Source: Stemphylium vesicarium (taxonomy: Eukaryota > Ascomycota > Dothideomycetes > Pleosporales > Pleosporaceae). From it: a stretch of 64,000 bases of DNA. A program made the position numbers and the translations under genes. The stretch is taken from positions 1 through 64,000 of the forward strand of contig QXCR01000010.1 of NCBI GenBank assembly GCA_004380135.1. The letters are read 5' to 3'. Positions 1 to 12,305 of this stretch are shown one piece after another (the stretch's first letter is position 1; every line of letters starts with the position of its first letter). The notes under the pieces are model-generated. The model searched no databases, was not told the DNA's origin, and saw nothing but the letters and a program-made list of their open reading frames with translations.

Positions 1-184
1 CCCCCCCCCCACATCGCAACCTTAACGACAAGCGCACACGATCCATCACAGAACCATTCGATCTCCAGTCTTCCGCACGTTGACAGAAAATAGATTTAGG
101 ATTTACGGTATTGTCGGTAAAAGCAATATCGATGAGAGTTTGTGTTTGCAGCCCTCATCGAACACCAGCGCCTTTCGACTGCCT
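1..184. other. Window edge: poly-C run and 3' flank of first gene
   Basis: The window opens with a run of ten C. The rest is the downstream flank of the minus-strand gene that ends at 185. No coding signal is seen. Confidence 0.4.
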
Positions 185-687
185 TCACTCATCCTTCAAT
201 CCTTCTCTATCGCCCCTGGACTTTTCATTATCTGCGCCATTTTCATTTTTTTTCTCTGTACCATCTCCGTCATCTCCACCCCTTACCTCTCCCCTTGCCC
301 GCATCTCCTCTTTCTGCCTCTCCTTGACTTTCTTCGGTTTCTTCGCACTGACAGGCCCATCCACACTCCTATCCTTCCACTATTACCCATGTCCCAAAGT
401 CAGCAAATTTCACCCTCAAGAATAAGGAAACTACAAGCTTCCCATCCTCCCCGTCTAGCTCACTCAAAGAAGACGACGAGCCGAGGTAAGAAACTACGAT
501 TACTCACCATACCCCCATACCGATAATATGGAAATTCCCCCTCCAACCCCCGCGCATCTTCCACACCCCCGGATACGCGCTTCCAGCACGCGCCAGGACA
601 GACGAAGTGCCATTTGGCCGTCTCGTCGATTTGGCAGCGGACGAGGACCGGGCGGGGTGTGCTGCACAGGGTGCAGGATTTCGCCAT
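185..687 (-). CDS. Small conserved fungal Cys-rich protein
   Basis: Two exons, 687-508 and 379-185, give a 124-residue protein. The 128-bp intron has a GTGAGT donor and a GCTGAC branch region before TAATAG. Residues 1-40 hold two CxxC-like pairs and a WHFVCPG motif (Cys at 5, 8, 18, 30 and 35), which looks like a small zinc-binding fold. Exon 1 ends on RYGGM and exon 2 opens with WKDR, so the conserved YRYGGMWK block is restored exactly by splicing, which supports the model. The C-terminal half is Lys/Glu/Asp-rich and probably disordered. I recognise the type as a conserved uncharacterised protein of filamentous fungi but know of no function. The start is the first ATG of the Cys-rich block. 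Confidence 0.8.
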
Positions 688-953
688 GGTGAGGGTGTTT
701 GCTAAGATTTACAAAAGAAAGAACGAAGAGGAAACCGCGAAGAATTTCCTTTGAATCAACGGTCGAGTAGGTAGTGTCAGGACTGGGTAAGCTTTATCAT
801 GCGATCGAGATGACTGTGATGTTGGCGAGAGCAGTAAAGACGATGGGAGAGAAAGAGAGAAAGTGATGACATCATGCGCTTGTACTTGCCTACAACCCAT
901 CATTCACCAGCAAACACACCAACACATTCTCCCAACCTCCACTCTACCCAGTT

Positions 954-2291
954 TTATCGCAACGCCCCGTATTTCCCTGCCCACATCCTCTGCCAACTGT
1001 CATGTAACAGCCACTCTGTCCCTTCTTCCCTCAGCACGTCCTCCACACAAAAGCCATTGCACTCAAGCGCTCTACACCACTCCCCCAACGCTCCACAGCA
1101 CTTTGCATACAAACTAGGTATCAAACCGTCATGGTCGCGATGATGCACATCAACGCCAGCCTGAATGAGGGCCGTAGCAATTTCTTCGACGGCCACGGTG
1201 CTACCTGCGCCTTCTTGGTGCTGAATAACGCAGTAGCAGCGCTTGATCCTATTTCGACCGAGACTACCGATAGTATTAATATACGCCGCGTCGTGCTGGA
1301 AGAGCGGGGCGATGAGCGCAGACACCGACGCCCAGTCCCAGGGCGAATCGTTTAGTTCCACGGCGTGCGGTAAGAAGCCTTCTTTCTGGAGGCGCTGCAT
1401 TTGCTGGCCGAGGAGGGAGCGGGGCCGTCCTTTGTAGTAGTCCCAAAGGAGCATGTTCATTGTTGTTTCGATCTAAGCTGACTGATAATACATCGTCGAG
1501 CTTTGCACAAAGAACTTCGCGCGTCTTTTCATGCTCAGAGCGATGCTCGTGTCGCGCTCGGACCAGGGCTTTCGATATCCGCCGTGTCTCTTTTTGGATA
1601 CCACTAGAGACCCTACCCAGTTTCGCTTGACGGTTCAGGATTCGTTGTTGGTATCGCCGAGTGCATGAAAGCTACTCTTCATTCGTTTCATGTTTTGAAC
1701 AATATCTCGCGGTGGTGTTCTTCTAATCTCTGCCTAGAAAAATAACTATGAGTAAACTAGCCGTTTGAAGTCTTTGTAGTCGCGCATCGACGGCTTAGAT
1801 GCCACAGCCAATAGCTGAGATTTTTGCAGGAACAAACATTATTTGTAATAGGACACATACCCACTAGTGATATGAAGAGCACTTGCAAGGTTCTTGCTTC
1901 GCTCGAGATTCTCCAAAGCCGTGTTGGTCTTGCGCTCATCTAGCACGTACCTTACCCTCGCCCAAGTCTTGTTGACGCCTCTGAACTCTTCGCCGAGTAC
2001 TCGTAGGTTGCGTAGCTCGCGGTTTAAGCTCTTGAGCGCAGCTCCGAATAGATTCACAGTCTCGTAAGCAGAATCTTCCTGGTTCCGTGTGGATGTTTCG
2101 TTAAGTAGTTGCCTTGCGATCTCGGCGAGGACAGCAACGTCTTTGACGATGGTACATAGCCGATCGATCTCCTTGGGTGCACCAACGATATTGCGTGGAA
2201 AATTGTAGACATCGCGGCTTGCCCGCACGGCGACATTCGCGACGCCGACGATTGCGAAGAGACCAGCTACAAACTCGAGACCTGTGGACAT
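954..2291 (-). pseudogene. Fungal_N (STAND N-terminal) / ankyrin-tail locus, fragmentary
   Basis: The first exon, 2291-1861, starts MSTGLEFVAGLFAIVGVA. It has the hydrophobic N-terminal helix and helical pattern of the Fungal_N domain that opens many fungal NLR-like (STAND) proteins. A GTATGT donor follows. The next likely exon starts at 1733 and reads QRLEEHHREILFKT before a TGA. Farther down, an open stretch near 1600-1480 is rich in Arg/Glu/His and looks like a coiled coil (RARHEHRSEHEKTREV). The last block, 1460-954, is 168 residues ending in a motif common at the tail of such proteins (AGVDVHHRDHDG...WCRALECNGF), like a degenerate ankyrin repeat. No set of introns joins all blocks in one frame, and no NACHT/NB-ARC P-loop is visible. 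It is either a short, intron-rich member or a decayed one. The blocks themselves are clear; the joints are not. Confidence 0.5.
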
Positions 2292-4538
2292 GATGACAAT
2301 GTGGAAGATGCGAAGGGATAAGTATCAATGCATCTAAGGACTATAAGAAGGACAATAGAAGTAGCACATGGGCTATAGTTCACTTCGCCCTGCTGGCTTT
2401 GCTGATAGGTACGATCGATTGAAGGATCTAATTGGGTGTTGGTGGTTGAGGCAGCCCGTGCCCGTGTGCAACGAAACCGCACCTTTAGCCTATCAATGAT
2501 ATCTGGCCCCTATCAGTTCTCCCAAACAGCCTTGTCTTGGGCTTAGCATCGTGAATAGAGCACGATTGCAGGCAGGTCTGTTTGGGACTGAAGGCAGCTA
2601 GACTATAGGGCAATCATAGGCTAGAGGCAGGGCGAACATGTCCCCAGCACCATCGAGCCTATTCATGCAATCAAAGACGAGACATGATAGCCATTTGGCG
2701 AAAGAGCTTTGGTGACCCACCGTAAATACCGAGTAGCTAATAGGTACCACAAATAGCGACGTGCGATGTGAGATACTGTCCGAGTGCTAGTTCTAGACGC
2801 GGCACAGTTGAGGGCAAACAAGGCGTAGGAACACGTCAGCAGCTCAAACAGCCCCTCACCAGGCCATACCTGTGTCATGATCCCAAGCGTAAGCATTGCA
2901 GTTGTATGCTAAAATACTTCCTTGCAGGCTGCCACATATAATGTAACGATGTGAGGGGAGGGGGAGGACTGCGCCGTCATTGTATAGCTACGAAAGAGAG
3001 CAGCTGTATACGTGTGTGGGATGATAAAGTGTGGTGGCGGTAACCGTACCCAACTTGTACCGGAGTGGATCTTGGCAAGGTCCAAATCGTTACATATAAG
3101 CTGCCTGAACCGCCCTCAAAGCCACATTGAGGGGCGTTTACCAGGCCAGCGGGGCGGGCACGACTGCAATTCAGCTGACGCCCTAGCAAAGCCGTCCGCG
3201 CATCAAGCTAAATGTAGATGGTAAGCATCTCGACACTATTCAACTATACTCGTGCCAAAGAAAAGAAGAACACGGATTAGCAGTATGTTCCAACGTACTA
3301 AAGTGTAAAGACAAGGTGGAAGTGTAGGAAACAAGACCTGTCCGCGGCAGAGCGGCACAAGCTTTTCGTAAGTTCGCCCGGCCCGCACCGCATCCTGTAC
3401 CCACTTCCCTAACGATCCCCGCTGCACATTGACCGTTACAGTCAGGCCGCGCGAAAAGCGGTCACCAGCTCCCATCGACGATTTCCGATGTTTTTGTATT
3501 CCCGCCAGGCGGACTCGGAAGCCAAGTTACATACACAGCACCAAGATTTGAACGCGCAAATATGCCAATTAAGCGACGCTAACAGCTACCTCTTTTATCC
3601 TTTCTGACAGACTCCACTCGCCATGCCTCGGTGGAGGGGCTGCGAAGCGAAGTCACCATTCCGAATTTTCCATTGATTGGAGTCTTTCCATGTGCACTTT
3701 TGTCGCGTGTTGTAAGACGCTACCTTAAATGTACGTTTCTGGATTCCGAGGTTCTTTAGTGGGGAGCGGATACAAGTGGAAAATGGGTCTGAATATCCCA
3801 ATCTAGGTGCTCCACTATTTTCATGCTCAACATGCTCAACATGTTCGTATTTCTATGTGGGGTGTGTGGTTGTTCCGAGGGTTCCGGGATGTTGGGATGG
3901 GTGGAGAGGGGGATACGTGGTTACATGGTTTTTGCTGTGAGAAGAAAGGAGAGGGGAGGGAGGGAACATGGTGTGACGTGCAGACGGGGGATGTTTCGTG
4001 GTATTTATGATGGATAGGAAACGATGAGTCTTGCTTGCTGGGCATGTACCTTGTATCACACGCTGACTATGTGTGCATTGCTAATTTACGATGAACATCA
4101 AATGGCTCTTGAGCGATGACATAAGAACCGCAGCCTACCTTTTGTCCAATTCCCATACCTTCAATCCACAACCAAACTCCACTTCAAGCAACGTGTTGAT
4201 CGCAATTCGCTCCTACCTGCCAGTCACGAACCACACACGACGATCCCTTCGCAGTTCCGCAATTATTTACTCAGCATCATTCCAATCCAGTAACTCAGCG
4301 GGCAAAAGTGGGTACGTTCGTGTTCAAATATGGAAAGCGTCGTCAAAAAGGGAGATTGAATCGAGATGTTCTGCAACTGCAACTGCAACATGAATTGATG
4401 AATACTGCAGCTACAGATATCCTTTTCCCCACAGTATTCGTAAACTTTTTCACCTTCGGGGCGGCCTCGTATACATTCCATGCCCCTCCCGCCTAGACTC
4501 GCCGATGTTCTCCATCGAAACTTGCTACCAACAGATTT
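2292..4538. other. Gene-poor interval upstream of the hydrophobin
   Basis: About 2.2 kb in which no frame on either strand shows a conserved motif. The open frames are short and have no fungal codon pattern. It contains the 3' flank of the hydrophobin and the upstream region of the Fungal_N locus. No tRNA, rRNA or terminal inverted repeat was found. Confidence 0.4.
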
Positions 4539-5071
4539 CTATTTGTCGCATCCGCAGTCGGAAGTCTCAGCAGGGGGAGCGGGCTTGGTGGGTTCGGGAG
4601 CAGCGGAAGACTCGCAGGAGGTGGAGGAAGAGCCACCGCCGGGGGCAGTGGGAGCACCGCCGCCTGGAGCGGTGGGAGTAACGACTGGAGCACCACCGTC
4701 GTCACCATCGTCGTCACCAGAGCCATCGCCGGCACCGGGGCTGACGTCCTGGCACAAAACATCCTGGTCTGCAACGGGGATCACGCAGCACTTGGCTTGC
4801 TGGCCGCCGGCCACGCATCCGCTGATGAAATCATCGGTTGTCGTGGGAGTAGTGGCCGCTAGATGAAGTAATTAGCGTCTTCGGGTACGAGATCATGGAA
4901 TGGAGAGAGGAGAGACGTACGAACTGCGCAGTCTAAGCCAATAGCTCCGAGGACATCGGTGGCACAGCACTGAGGGTTGCTGTACAAGCCATTTGGGCAG
5001 ACGCTGGCAGAACGGGCAGAGAAAGGAGCAGCGGCGGCGCCGGCAGCGAAGGCGAGGATTGTGTAACGCAT
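4539..5071 (-). CDS. Class II hydrophobin with acidic Gly/Pro tail
   Basis: Exons 5071-4921 and 4858-4539 (62-bp intron, GTACGT donor) give 156 residues. A signal peptide (MRYTILAFAAGAAAA) is followed by the eight-Cys hydrophobin pattern C-x9-CC-x11-C-x16-C-x8-CC-x10-C, which is exact class II spacing and resembles the HFBII layout. Splicing restores the x16 loop (VPATTPTTTDDF), which confirms the joint. Such proteins are secreted and self-assemble at air-water interfaces to coat spores and hyphae. Unusual is a tail of about 65 residues after Cys8: an Asp/Gly-rich stretch (GDGSGDDDGDDGG), Gly-Pro-Ala repeats, then three more Cys (SCESS, DCGCDK). Canonical class II members end within a few residues of Cys8. 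The tail has no GPI signal. The start ATG follows a TATAAA box about 130 bp upstream. Confidence 0.9.
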
Positions 5072-5202
5072 GTTGATTTGCTTTAATTTGGGGGTTTTTG
5101 ACGTTTTATAGACAACGAGGGTTTTTGCTGAAGCGAAGGGAGGACGCTGGAGAACTGCTTGATGCTGATGATGGGCCACCTTGAGGTACAACTCATGCCC
5201 TC

Positions 5203-5208
5203 TTTATA
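5203..5208 (-). promoter_or_regulatory. TATA box of the hydrophobin gene
   Basis: TATAAA on the minus strand, within GGTATAAAGA, about 130 bp upstream of the ATG at 5071. Short-leader secreted-protein genes of fungi commonly have such a box. Confidence 0.5.
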
Positions 5209-6685
5209 CCTTTTGCTCGGTCACTGAACTCCACCGTTTCCTAGTGCACTGATAAAGTCATGAAGTCTGGGCCGGCCGTCTTTCCCGTGCTTTTAATTAA
5301 GGCTGTTTTCGTCCTTGGAGCATTTTACGTGGTCCATACGTGGTTTTCGACGCCATGTGACGCTGTACGACGCTCCGAGTTCCGGTTCGGCGCGTCACTT
5401 CTTTGATGCATCTGCAGAGCAATAAAAAAACTTTCGGGGCTGGCCAATGTCATCGTCTGATTGATCATGTCACCTGTAAAGTTGACCATGGTGGTCCAGT
5501 TGGTGAGCCTGTGAAGTGTTCGATGCTCGATCGGACCGCGAAATAGCCATCAGTTTCCTGCTGTGCTGCAGTTCTTGCAGACACGAGGTGTGCATACATT
5601 TCCCCGCAATTCGACTTCCAGGGAATATCGTTGCTCGAGCGTGTCTGCGAAACAATCGCGAACCGAGACTCCATCGCTTTATGAGTATCTCTTCGAGGTC
5701 CGAAGGAGCTCTATCACAATCGCTGTCGCTTTGCTTCATGTCTTGACAGCGGAATGTGTCGAGAACCTAGGGGCATTCGATAGACCTGGATTGAACTGCC
5801 GTGTTGAAATAGTATTCGTGTGGCTTTCCAGTGGCTCTGGCAAAAAGCCACTTCAGCAGGCTGAACAACCTCAAAGCTATCTTGAGGCGTCGGTTCTTCT
5901 AGAGCGGACAACCCGAATGGGAGCTACGGCTAAGCGAACTACACGGAGATCGAAATCCAGTAACACTAAAGGAAGCGGATCTAGGACATAACCGTGCAGG
6001 GTACCGTGAGCGCGTCGTTGCTTAGCGCATGTTCGGCAGTGGACTTCCTTCGCCTCGCTAATATGTGGTGATCACTTCTCGTGTACGAGGTGCAGCACAT
6101 GGCAATTATGCTGCTATGTCGTCATACTGCTTATTTTCGGTAAACACGGGCGTTAAGCATCGCCCCGAAAGGGCCTTGTATTAGCCATATATTCCCGATT
6201 GGGTGAGCCACATAACCCGGAGCCAGGGCAGCATTTTCGTTGTTTTCTCCCATGGTGGCAGACTGCGACACCGGATATACTTCACGAGGTGATTGGTAGG
6301 AATGAATAAATTGGGGGCCATGGGCTTTTCGATGCCCTGTTCAAAGTCGATTATCGATAGTATCTCAATGCCGACAGCGATGTCGAAATTAAGTTGCGGG
6401 GAAAGCAGTGCATCGTCGGGCTAGATAACTGTCCCTTGTTTAGCGCCTTGGGTCCGTCTGTAAACGGCATTTTCATCTTAACCGTATGCTCCATGGGCCT
6501 GGCTGTTTCAATTTTTATTGCAGTTTGCCACTGCACAAATGCATCATGTAACTTTGGCTTGACTGTTCTTAGGCGTCTAGAGCCTCGCTGCATGGAATCG
6601 CACATCCGTCATTTTCCACTGCAGTAAGAAGACACCGCAGGCAGCTCTGCAGACGCCCAGGAGAGATTCCAGGCTCCTTCGCAGA
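5209..6685. other. Intergenic region, nothing recognised
   Basis: About 1.5 kb between two minus-strand genes. Open frames up to 142 codons occur on both strands at 5470-5990, but none has a motif or plausible codon pattern. It holds the distal promoter of the hydrophobin and the 3' flank of the permease. Confidence 0.35.
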
Positions 6686-8344
6686 TTATTGAGAGCTTCG
6701 GCTACTCCGCACTCTGCTTACCAGAGCACCGGCTACCAACAGAGCTGCCAATACGCCGCTCTGCACCGGAGCGAACATGGTAGAACGTATTATGACCAAT
6801 GTACCGACGATGACAAAGGTAACTGGAAGAACCGTAGCTGGCCGGTAAGGCCTTTCAAGTTGCGGCTCTCGACGGCGAAGTACGAGCAATCCCACGACAG
6901 TACTGACGTAGAAAACCCATTCAGCCATACCGACAAAGGTCAAGAGTGCTCTAAAACTGCCTGTTAATATGTAGACCAGGGTTACGACAAGGGCCAAGGC
7001 ATTGGCGTAACTGTGTTATGCATCAGCAGGTTTAGGTGAAGAATCATATGCCGAGGGGCCTTACACTGGGGCATCGAATCTGGAAAGGGAGCTGCTGTCT
7101 GCATCGGCTCTTTGCTTCAGTGGGAGCCCTCTATGACTGAAGATAGCCGGAAGATAGTGACGCTGCGACGCGGCTATAGTCAATCTACCCACTGAAAAGA
7201 CGTTACTTGTAATTGATCCTGCGCAAGAAACAGCCACGAGGATGGTGACGACGATTCCAGCTGGTCTTCCGAAGAGAGCTGTCGCAGCAGCGACTGCAAC
7301 TGCATTGTTGCTGCTAAGCTTTTCCCATGGCACGAGAATATAGTAAGCAACATTGACCAGCTCAAAAGAAGTCAGCACTACGACCATCGCCGCTTTGATT
7401 GCCTTTGGAAGGGCACGACCTGGGTCTCGAATCTCGCTTGCCACTATGTTGGCCTGGTCCTCGTTAGCTAGGCAAGGTGTCGTATAATCCATGCAACTCA
7501 CATTATCCCACCCATCATAAGCCCATAGACCGCCGTATATGGCAGCGCAATAGTGTCCATAGCGGTCCCAAGCACCCATGGACACCCAGTCGAGAGTTTC
7601 TCCAGCCGACGTGGTTGGCCTCGGTTGAAACCAATTCTTCGAGTACCAGTCGCTGGAGCCAGAGAGATGAGAGTCTGGGTTGACTAGGTGAGCAATGACA
7701 GCGATGAGCCCCCCGAGAACTATCAAGCTGACTGTCGATAGCTTGAAGACAGTGAATGACTCGCTTAGTCTCATCGTGAACCTAGTGTTGATTGAATTGA
7801 GCAATACCATGGAGACGAAGACGATGGCAGCAATGAGCTTGAGTAGGCCAGCATCTGGCAGCTGGCCTGTGGTGGAGGTGACTGAGCCTACAGACTCGGC
7901 GATGACGATGCTTTGAATAGCCATGGATGAAGGCTTGACGCCCAGGATGTATACCCAGGCCATAAGGAACGCAGCGGTATCGCCAAAGACATGTCGCAGA
8001 TACTCTTGCATCCCGCCATTGAGGGGTAGGGCGGCACCCAGCTCAGCAAAGGACGCGGCACCTGCCCACGATAGAAGCCCGCCCAGCACCCACACGAGCA
8101 GAGCAGCTCCCGGGGAAGGTACATTACTGTCGACCTGAGCCGGCGATGCGAAGATGCCCGAACCTATCTGAAGAGTGACGAGGACGGCAAATGCGTGGCG
8201 GGTGGTGAGCTGCTTTGGCAATTGCTGGGTAGCTTGTGGTGTAGATGGAGCTGCATCTTGCTGTTCAAGCAACGGGTCCGTCTCAGTCGCGTTCAGCTTG
8301 GATGTCCCTGCGCCACGGCGAACTGGTTCGTCTGTATCGTCCAT
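6686..8344 (-). CDS. APC/LAT-family amino-acid permease (MUP1-like)
   Basis: Exons 8344-7065 and 7010-6686 (54-bp intron, GTAAGG donor) give 534 residues with about 12 membrane segments. After a soluble N-terminus with DPLL, the first helix carries IGSGIFASPAQV, the unwound-helix signature (GSGIF) of APC transporters. Later come LSWAGAASFAELGAALPLNGG and the AYDGWDNVS block of the LAT branch, and then EIRDPGRALPKAI, which is typical of LAT and fungal methionine-permease-type carriers. It should import neutral amino acids, perhaps methionine, across the plasma membrane or move them at an internal membrane. The frame is open for another 19 codons upstream but without an ATG. The chosen ATG lies in a good context (ATCATCATGG). 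The substrate is inferred from the family only. Confidence 0.85.
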
Positions 8345-9501
8345 GATGAGATATTCTGTTGGTGAGTCGCGAGAGCTCCTGGTGCAAAGTGCGCGCAGCA
8401 CTTTTCAGTGTTCCAAGGTTGCTTCTGGTGCAAGGTCCGTGATGGTTCTGGACTAACTCTTAGTCACTCCCGAGGGTTACCTTCCACTTCGAGCCCCGCG
8501 CCACAGCAAAAGAATACCGTGTATTTTGGAAAAGTTGGAGGAGCGATGAATTCTTCCTTCTTGCGTGCGATGTTTTACCAGATCCGATCTTGACCCGGAC
8601 CGCGCCGTTTGTTTTCGAGGACGTTCATGCAAAAGATACCGTTCGGCCCTGTTAGGAAGAAGGTTGATTTTTTCACCAGGTCATGGGAGCGCTAGACAGA
8701 GTCACGCGATGGCTTGGTAGAAAGGTTGGGGCGTCGGCCACATTTCATGGTAACCTCTCAAAGTGTGCAGTGATACCCTGAAATCATAGTGATATTGCAC
8801 GATAGGGTACTAGCGCCTTGTAGCTTCTCTGTCGTCTTGTCCGCCTCGGCGTCATGTCAGAGCCCCCCTGCAGAGGCGTGGTTAACTGAGCATCACCAAA
8901 AACGTCATCTCAGCGCCGGTCCGATGTGAGTGCAGAGGATAGGAAAACAAGATCAACTAGTACTGCATTTGAGGAGATGGCGTAGTGGCAGCTTGTCCGA
9001 GCTTTGGTGTAATGCGGCGCAACTACGAGAACGGCTACACTTGGTAAATGTCTATGTCATCTTGCCCCACATGGGAGTAAAAATGCCATGCCGCAGCCTA
9101 TGGGAGTCAAAATGCGCTACTCTTATGAACTAGACATGTGCAGCTTGTACTGTCTCCTGAAGCGTGGCGGTGCATGGAGCCTGGTGACTATGTTCGAGTG
9201 CACGATTATGGTATGCGCCTGGACTGCACTTTACGAAACCGATAGAGATACATGCAAGGCAACTAAATCCTCGTCGGACGGAGTTCTATTATCATTGCGC
9301 AGGTGTTGCGGACTAACCTCCTCTGCTGTGGCGGTGGTGGCTGAAAAGCTCGGCCCTCCTGTCGCCAGTGCCTGCCCAGATGCCCTGACACCCCTCTTCG
9401 CTTCCTCGCCAACACCAGGTACGTCAACACCACGCCCGCGCTGAGCTCCCACCGCGCACACACAAACTTACGATCCTCAGACGCACTCTCACATCTACAC
9501 C
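8345..9501. other. Intergenic region between permease and PP2A scaffold gene
   Basis: A shared upstream region of two divergent genes, about 1.15 kb. There is no coding motif. The last 120 bp before the plus-strand ATG are C-rich with CACA runs, as expected of a fungal 5' leader. Confidence 0.4.
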
Positions 9502-11596
9502 ATGGAAGCGAATCAGAACGACGAGCTCTACCCCATCGCCGTGCTCATCGACGAGCTCAAGCACGACGACGTTATTCTCCGCCTCAATGCAATTCATCGC
9601 TTAAACACGATTGCCCTCGCTCTGGGTGCCGAGCGGACACGTGAGGAGCTGATACCCTTCTTGGACGGTGAGATGCCTGGCGATTCCTCGCAGTCGCGCT
9701 ATCAGTGGCTAATGCGTCTATCTAGAGTCGGTCGAGGATGAAGATGAGGTTCTTACAGCATTGAGCGAGGAGCTGGGAAAGTTTGTCGAGTATGTAGGAG
9801 GTCCAGAGCACGCACACGTGCTCCTCTCGCCTCTCGAAAACCTCGCAGCTATAGAGGAGCCTCTTGTCCGGGAGAAGGTGCGCGCATCCATTTCTCACCG
9901 CGGGATATACAGCTAACGCGCACAGGCGGTCGAGTCCCTCAACAAGATCTGCGAAGAGCTCTCGCAGCCGCAGATTGAAGAAAACTTCATCCCCCTCGTT
10001 CTGCGTCTGTCCAAAGCCGACTGGTTCACCTCCAAGATCTCCGCCACAGGTCTCTACCAGACCCCCTACACCCGCGCTACACCCCCATCACAAGAAGCCC
10101 TTAGGCAACACTACGGTCAGCTCGTACACGATGACACTCCCATGGTCCGGAGACAGGCGGCAAACAACCTCGCCAAGTTCATCAAGGCCATGCCGCCATC
10201 CATTGTTATTGAAGAGATGATCCCGCTCTTCCAGCACCTCGCCGCAGACGACCAGGACAGTGTCCGACTGTTGACCGTCGACATTCTTATCGCCATTGCC
10301 GAAGCCGTCCCCAAGGAGCAGCAATCGAGCCACGGCGTTTTGCTGACTGCGCTGCGGAGTTTGTTCGAGGACAAGAGCTGGAGGGTGCGGTACATGGTGG
10401 CAGACCGATTCGAGAAGGTGCGTTTCAGGTTGGGCTGAGGCAGGACATGCGCTAACGGCATTAGATTGCGAAAGCGGTAGACGAGGAGGTTGTCAACCGA
10501 GACCTGGTCCCGGCCTTTGTCAAGCTGCTCAAGGACACCGAGGCAGAGGTCCGCAGCGCGATCGCTGGCCAGATTCCGGGTATGTGGCGGCCGAATGAGG
10601 TTGCAGGATAATGGCTAACAACTGCAGGCTTCTGCACATTGCTTGAGCGCGAGACGCTCCTCCATGAGATCATGCCCAGCATAGAGGAGCTGGTCTCTGA
10701 CCAGTCGCAGCATGTTCGCGCTGCGCTTGGCACCCAGATTAGTGGACTGGCTCCCATTCTTGGAAAGGAAGAGTGAGTTGGTCGCCGACGCGTGACCACG
10801 TGCCGTCGTACTGACCCTGACTAGGACCATCTCACACCTCCTCCCCATGTTCCTGCAGATGCTCAAGGATGAGTTCCCCGACGTCCGCCTCAACATCATC
10901 TCCAAGCTCGAGTCTGTCAACAACGTCATCGGTATCGAGCTACTTAGCCAGTCTCTCCTCCCTGCCATCGTCCAGCTCGCCGAAGACAAGCAATGGCGCG
11001 TGCGTCTCGCTATCATCGAATACGTCCCCCTCCTCGCGTCGCAACTCGGTGTTCAGTTCTTCGACGAGAAGCTCAGCAGCCTGTGTATGAGCTGGCTTGG
11101 CGACACCGTCTTCTCGATCCGTGAGGCGTCCACGCAGAATCTGAAGAAGCTTACGGAGGTCTTCGGTGTAGAGTGGGCCAACGACGCCATCGTTCCCAAG
11201 GTCATGGCCATGGGCCAACACCCCAACTACCTCTACCGCATGACGACTTGCTTCGCTGTCTCGACGCTCGCGCCCGCCCTCAGTCTCGACGTCATCGAAC
11301 AATCCATCATCCCCATGATGGACAAGCTCGTCAACGACGACATTCCCAACATTCGTTTCAACGTGGCCAAGTCATATGGCCAGCTTATCAACACACTCAA
11401 GCAGCTCCCCGAACAAGGTACTGTTATCGCTCTTGAGAAGGCAGGCACACCAGGCCAGGGCTGCCAAAAGGCGACGGATGTCATCACAAAGAGCATTTTG
11501 CCCAACCTTGAGAAGCTGCAGCAAGACGACGATGTAGACGTACGATACTTTGCGACGACGGCAGCTCAGAGCTTCACAGACGCAATGCAGACCTGA
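9502..11596 (+). CDS. TPD3: Protein phosphatase 2A scaffold subunit A (PR65/TPD3)
   Basis: Six exons, 9502-9667, 9726-9877, 9926-10417, 10465-10579, 10628-10772 and 10825-11596, give 613 residues. All introns are 47-58 bp and all joints keep frame. The protein is a run of HEAT repeats, with the conserved blocks DDTPMVRRQAANNLAKF, DKQWRVRLAIIEYVPLLA and HPNYLYRMTTCF, which are landmarks of the PP2A A subunit. It holds the catalytic C subunit and one of several regulatory B subunits, and so sets the specificity of the main cytosolic and nuclear Ser/Thr phosphatase. The length matches the yeast and fission-yeast scaffolds (about 590-635 residues). Codon use is strongly C-ending, as in well-expressed fungal genes. 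The first five introns sit in the 5' half; the last exon holds nearly half the protein. Confidence 0.95.
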
Positions 11597-11925
11597 AGGG
11601 CTGGGTACGGAGAACGACATCATGACTAGCATGTATGGATAATGAATTGGACAGACGGGAGAGGAACAGTGTATGACAAATCCCTCCAGGCTTTACTTGA
11701 AAGCTGTATTCAAAGCTCGATGGGCTAGTATTTGGTTCATGAGCATGACCATCAAGATTACCCCTGTTAGACTTACCACGGGCAGTTTTTTTCAATGCAT
11801 TACTTTGGCGTTAATTGAGTTTGGACAAGTGATGCACTGATTCTTTACATTGCGCGCTGAAGCTATGGAGATATCGGCGCTATATTATGTGACGATCATC
11901 ACAACTTTGCACTTTCATGCTGCAG
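11597..11925. other. Convergent 3' ends of TPD3 and the glutaredoxin gene
   Basis: 330 bp between two converging stop codons. It is AT-richer than its neighbours and must hold both polyadenylation sites. Nothing else is seen. Confidence 0.4.
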
Positions 11926-12305
11926 TCAAACGGCACCAGCCTCCTGGAGCAGGTTCTTAAGTTGACCCTTCTTAGCCTGAAGATCGCTGTTTCCACCAAT
12001 GTGCTTCTGGGAGATGAAGATGTTGGGAACGGTAGTCTGACCGGTCATCTCGCCAAGTGTGGACTGGATCGCAGAGCCATCGTCTGTCGTGCGCAAGTGT
12101 TAGCCGAAGAACTATCTCAAGAATCTCCAACTGAGACTGTGAATGTACACGTACCAACTTGGTCGAGCTCGATGGCGTAGAACTTTGCGCCACTGTCGCT
12201 CAGAAGCTGCTTGGCCTGGCGGCAGTATGGGCAGTACGACTTTGAGAAGACGGCGACGGCGTTCTCGTCGATGATGGACTGGACCTTGGTCTTTGTGGCG
12301 GACAT
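11926..12305 (-). CDS. Dithiol glutaredoxin (Grx1/Grx2 type)
   Basis: Exons 12305-12155 and 12083-11926 (71-bp intron, GTACGT donor) give 102 residues. The active site is KSYCPYCRQAK (CPYC, the classic dithiol motif) at about residues 22-32. Later come TVPNIFI, the cis-Pro loop that binds glutathione, and IGGNSDL, the GG-x-D/S-D element. Length and motifs fit cytosolic glutaredoxins, which use glutathione to reduce protein disulphides and glutathionylated proteins. There is no targeting sequence, so the product is probably cytosolic. The ATG is the only one in frame before the fold. Splicing rejoins ELDQVDDGS exactly. Confidence 0.93.

Noticed and set aside
3530..3600. Possible tRNA on the minus strand (GTTCAAATC resembles a T-loop)
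   Set aside because: The bases around it cannot pair into a T-arm and no acceptor or anticodon stem is present.
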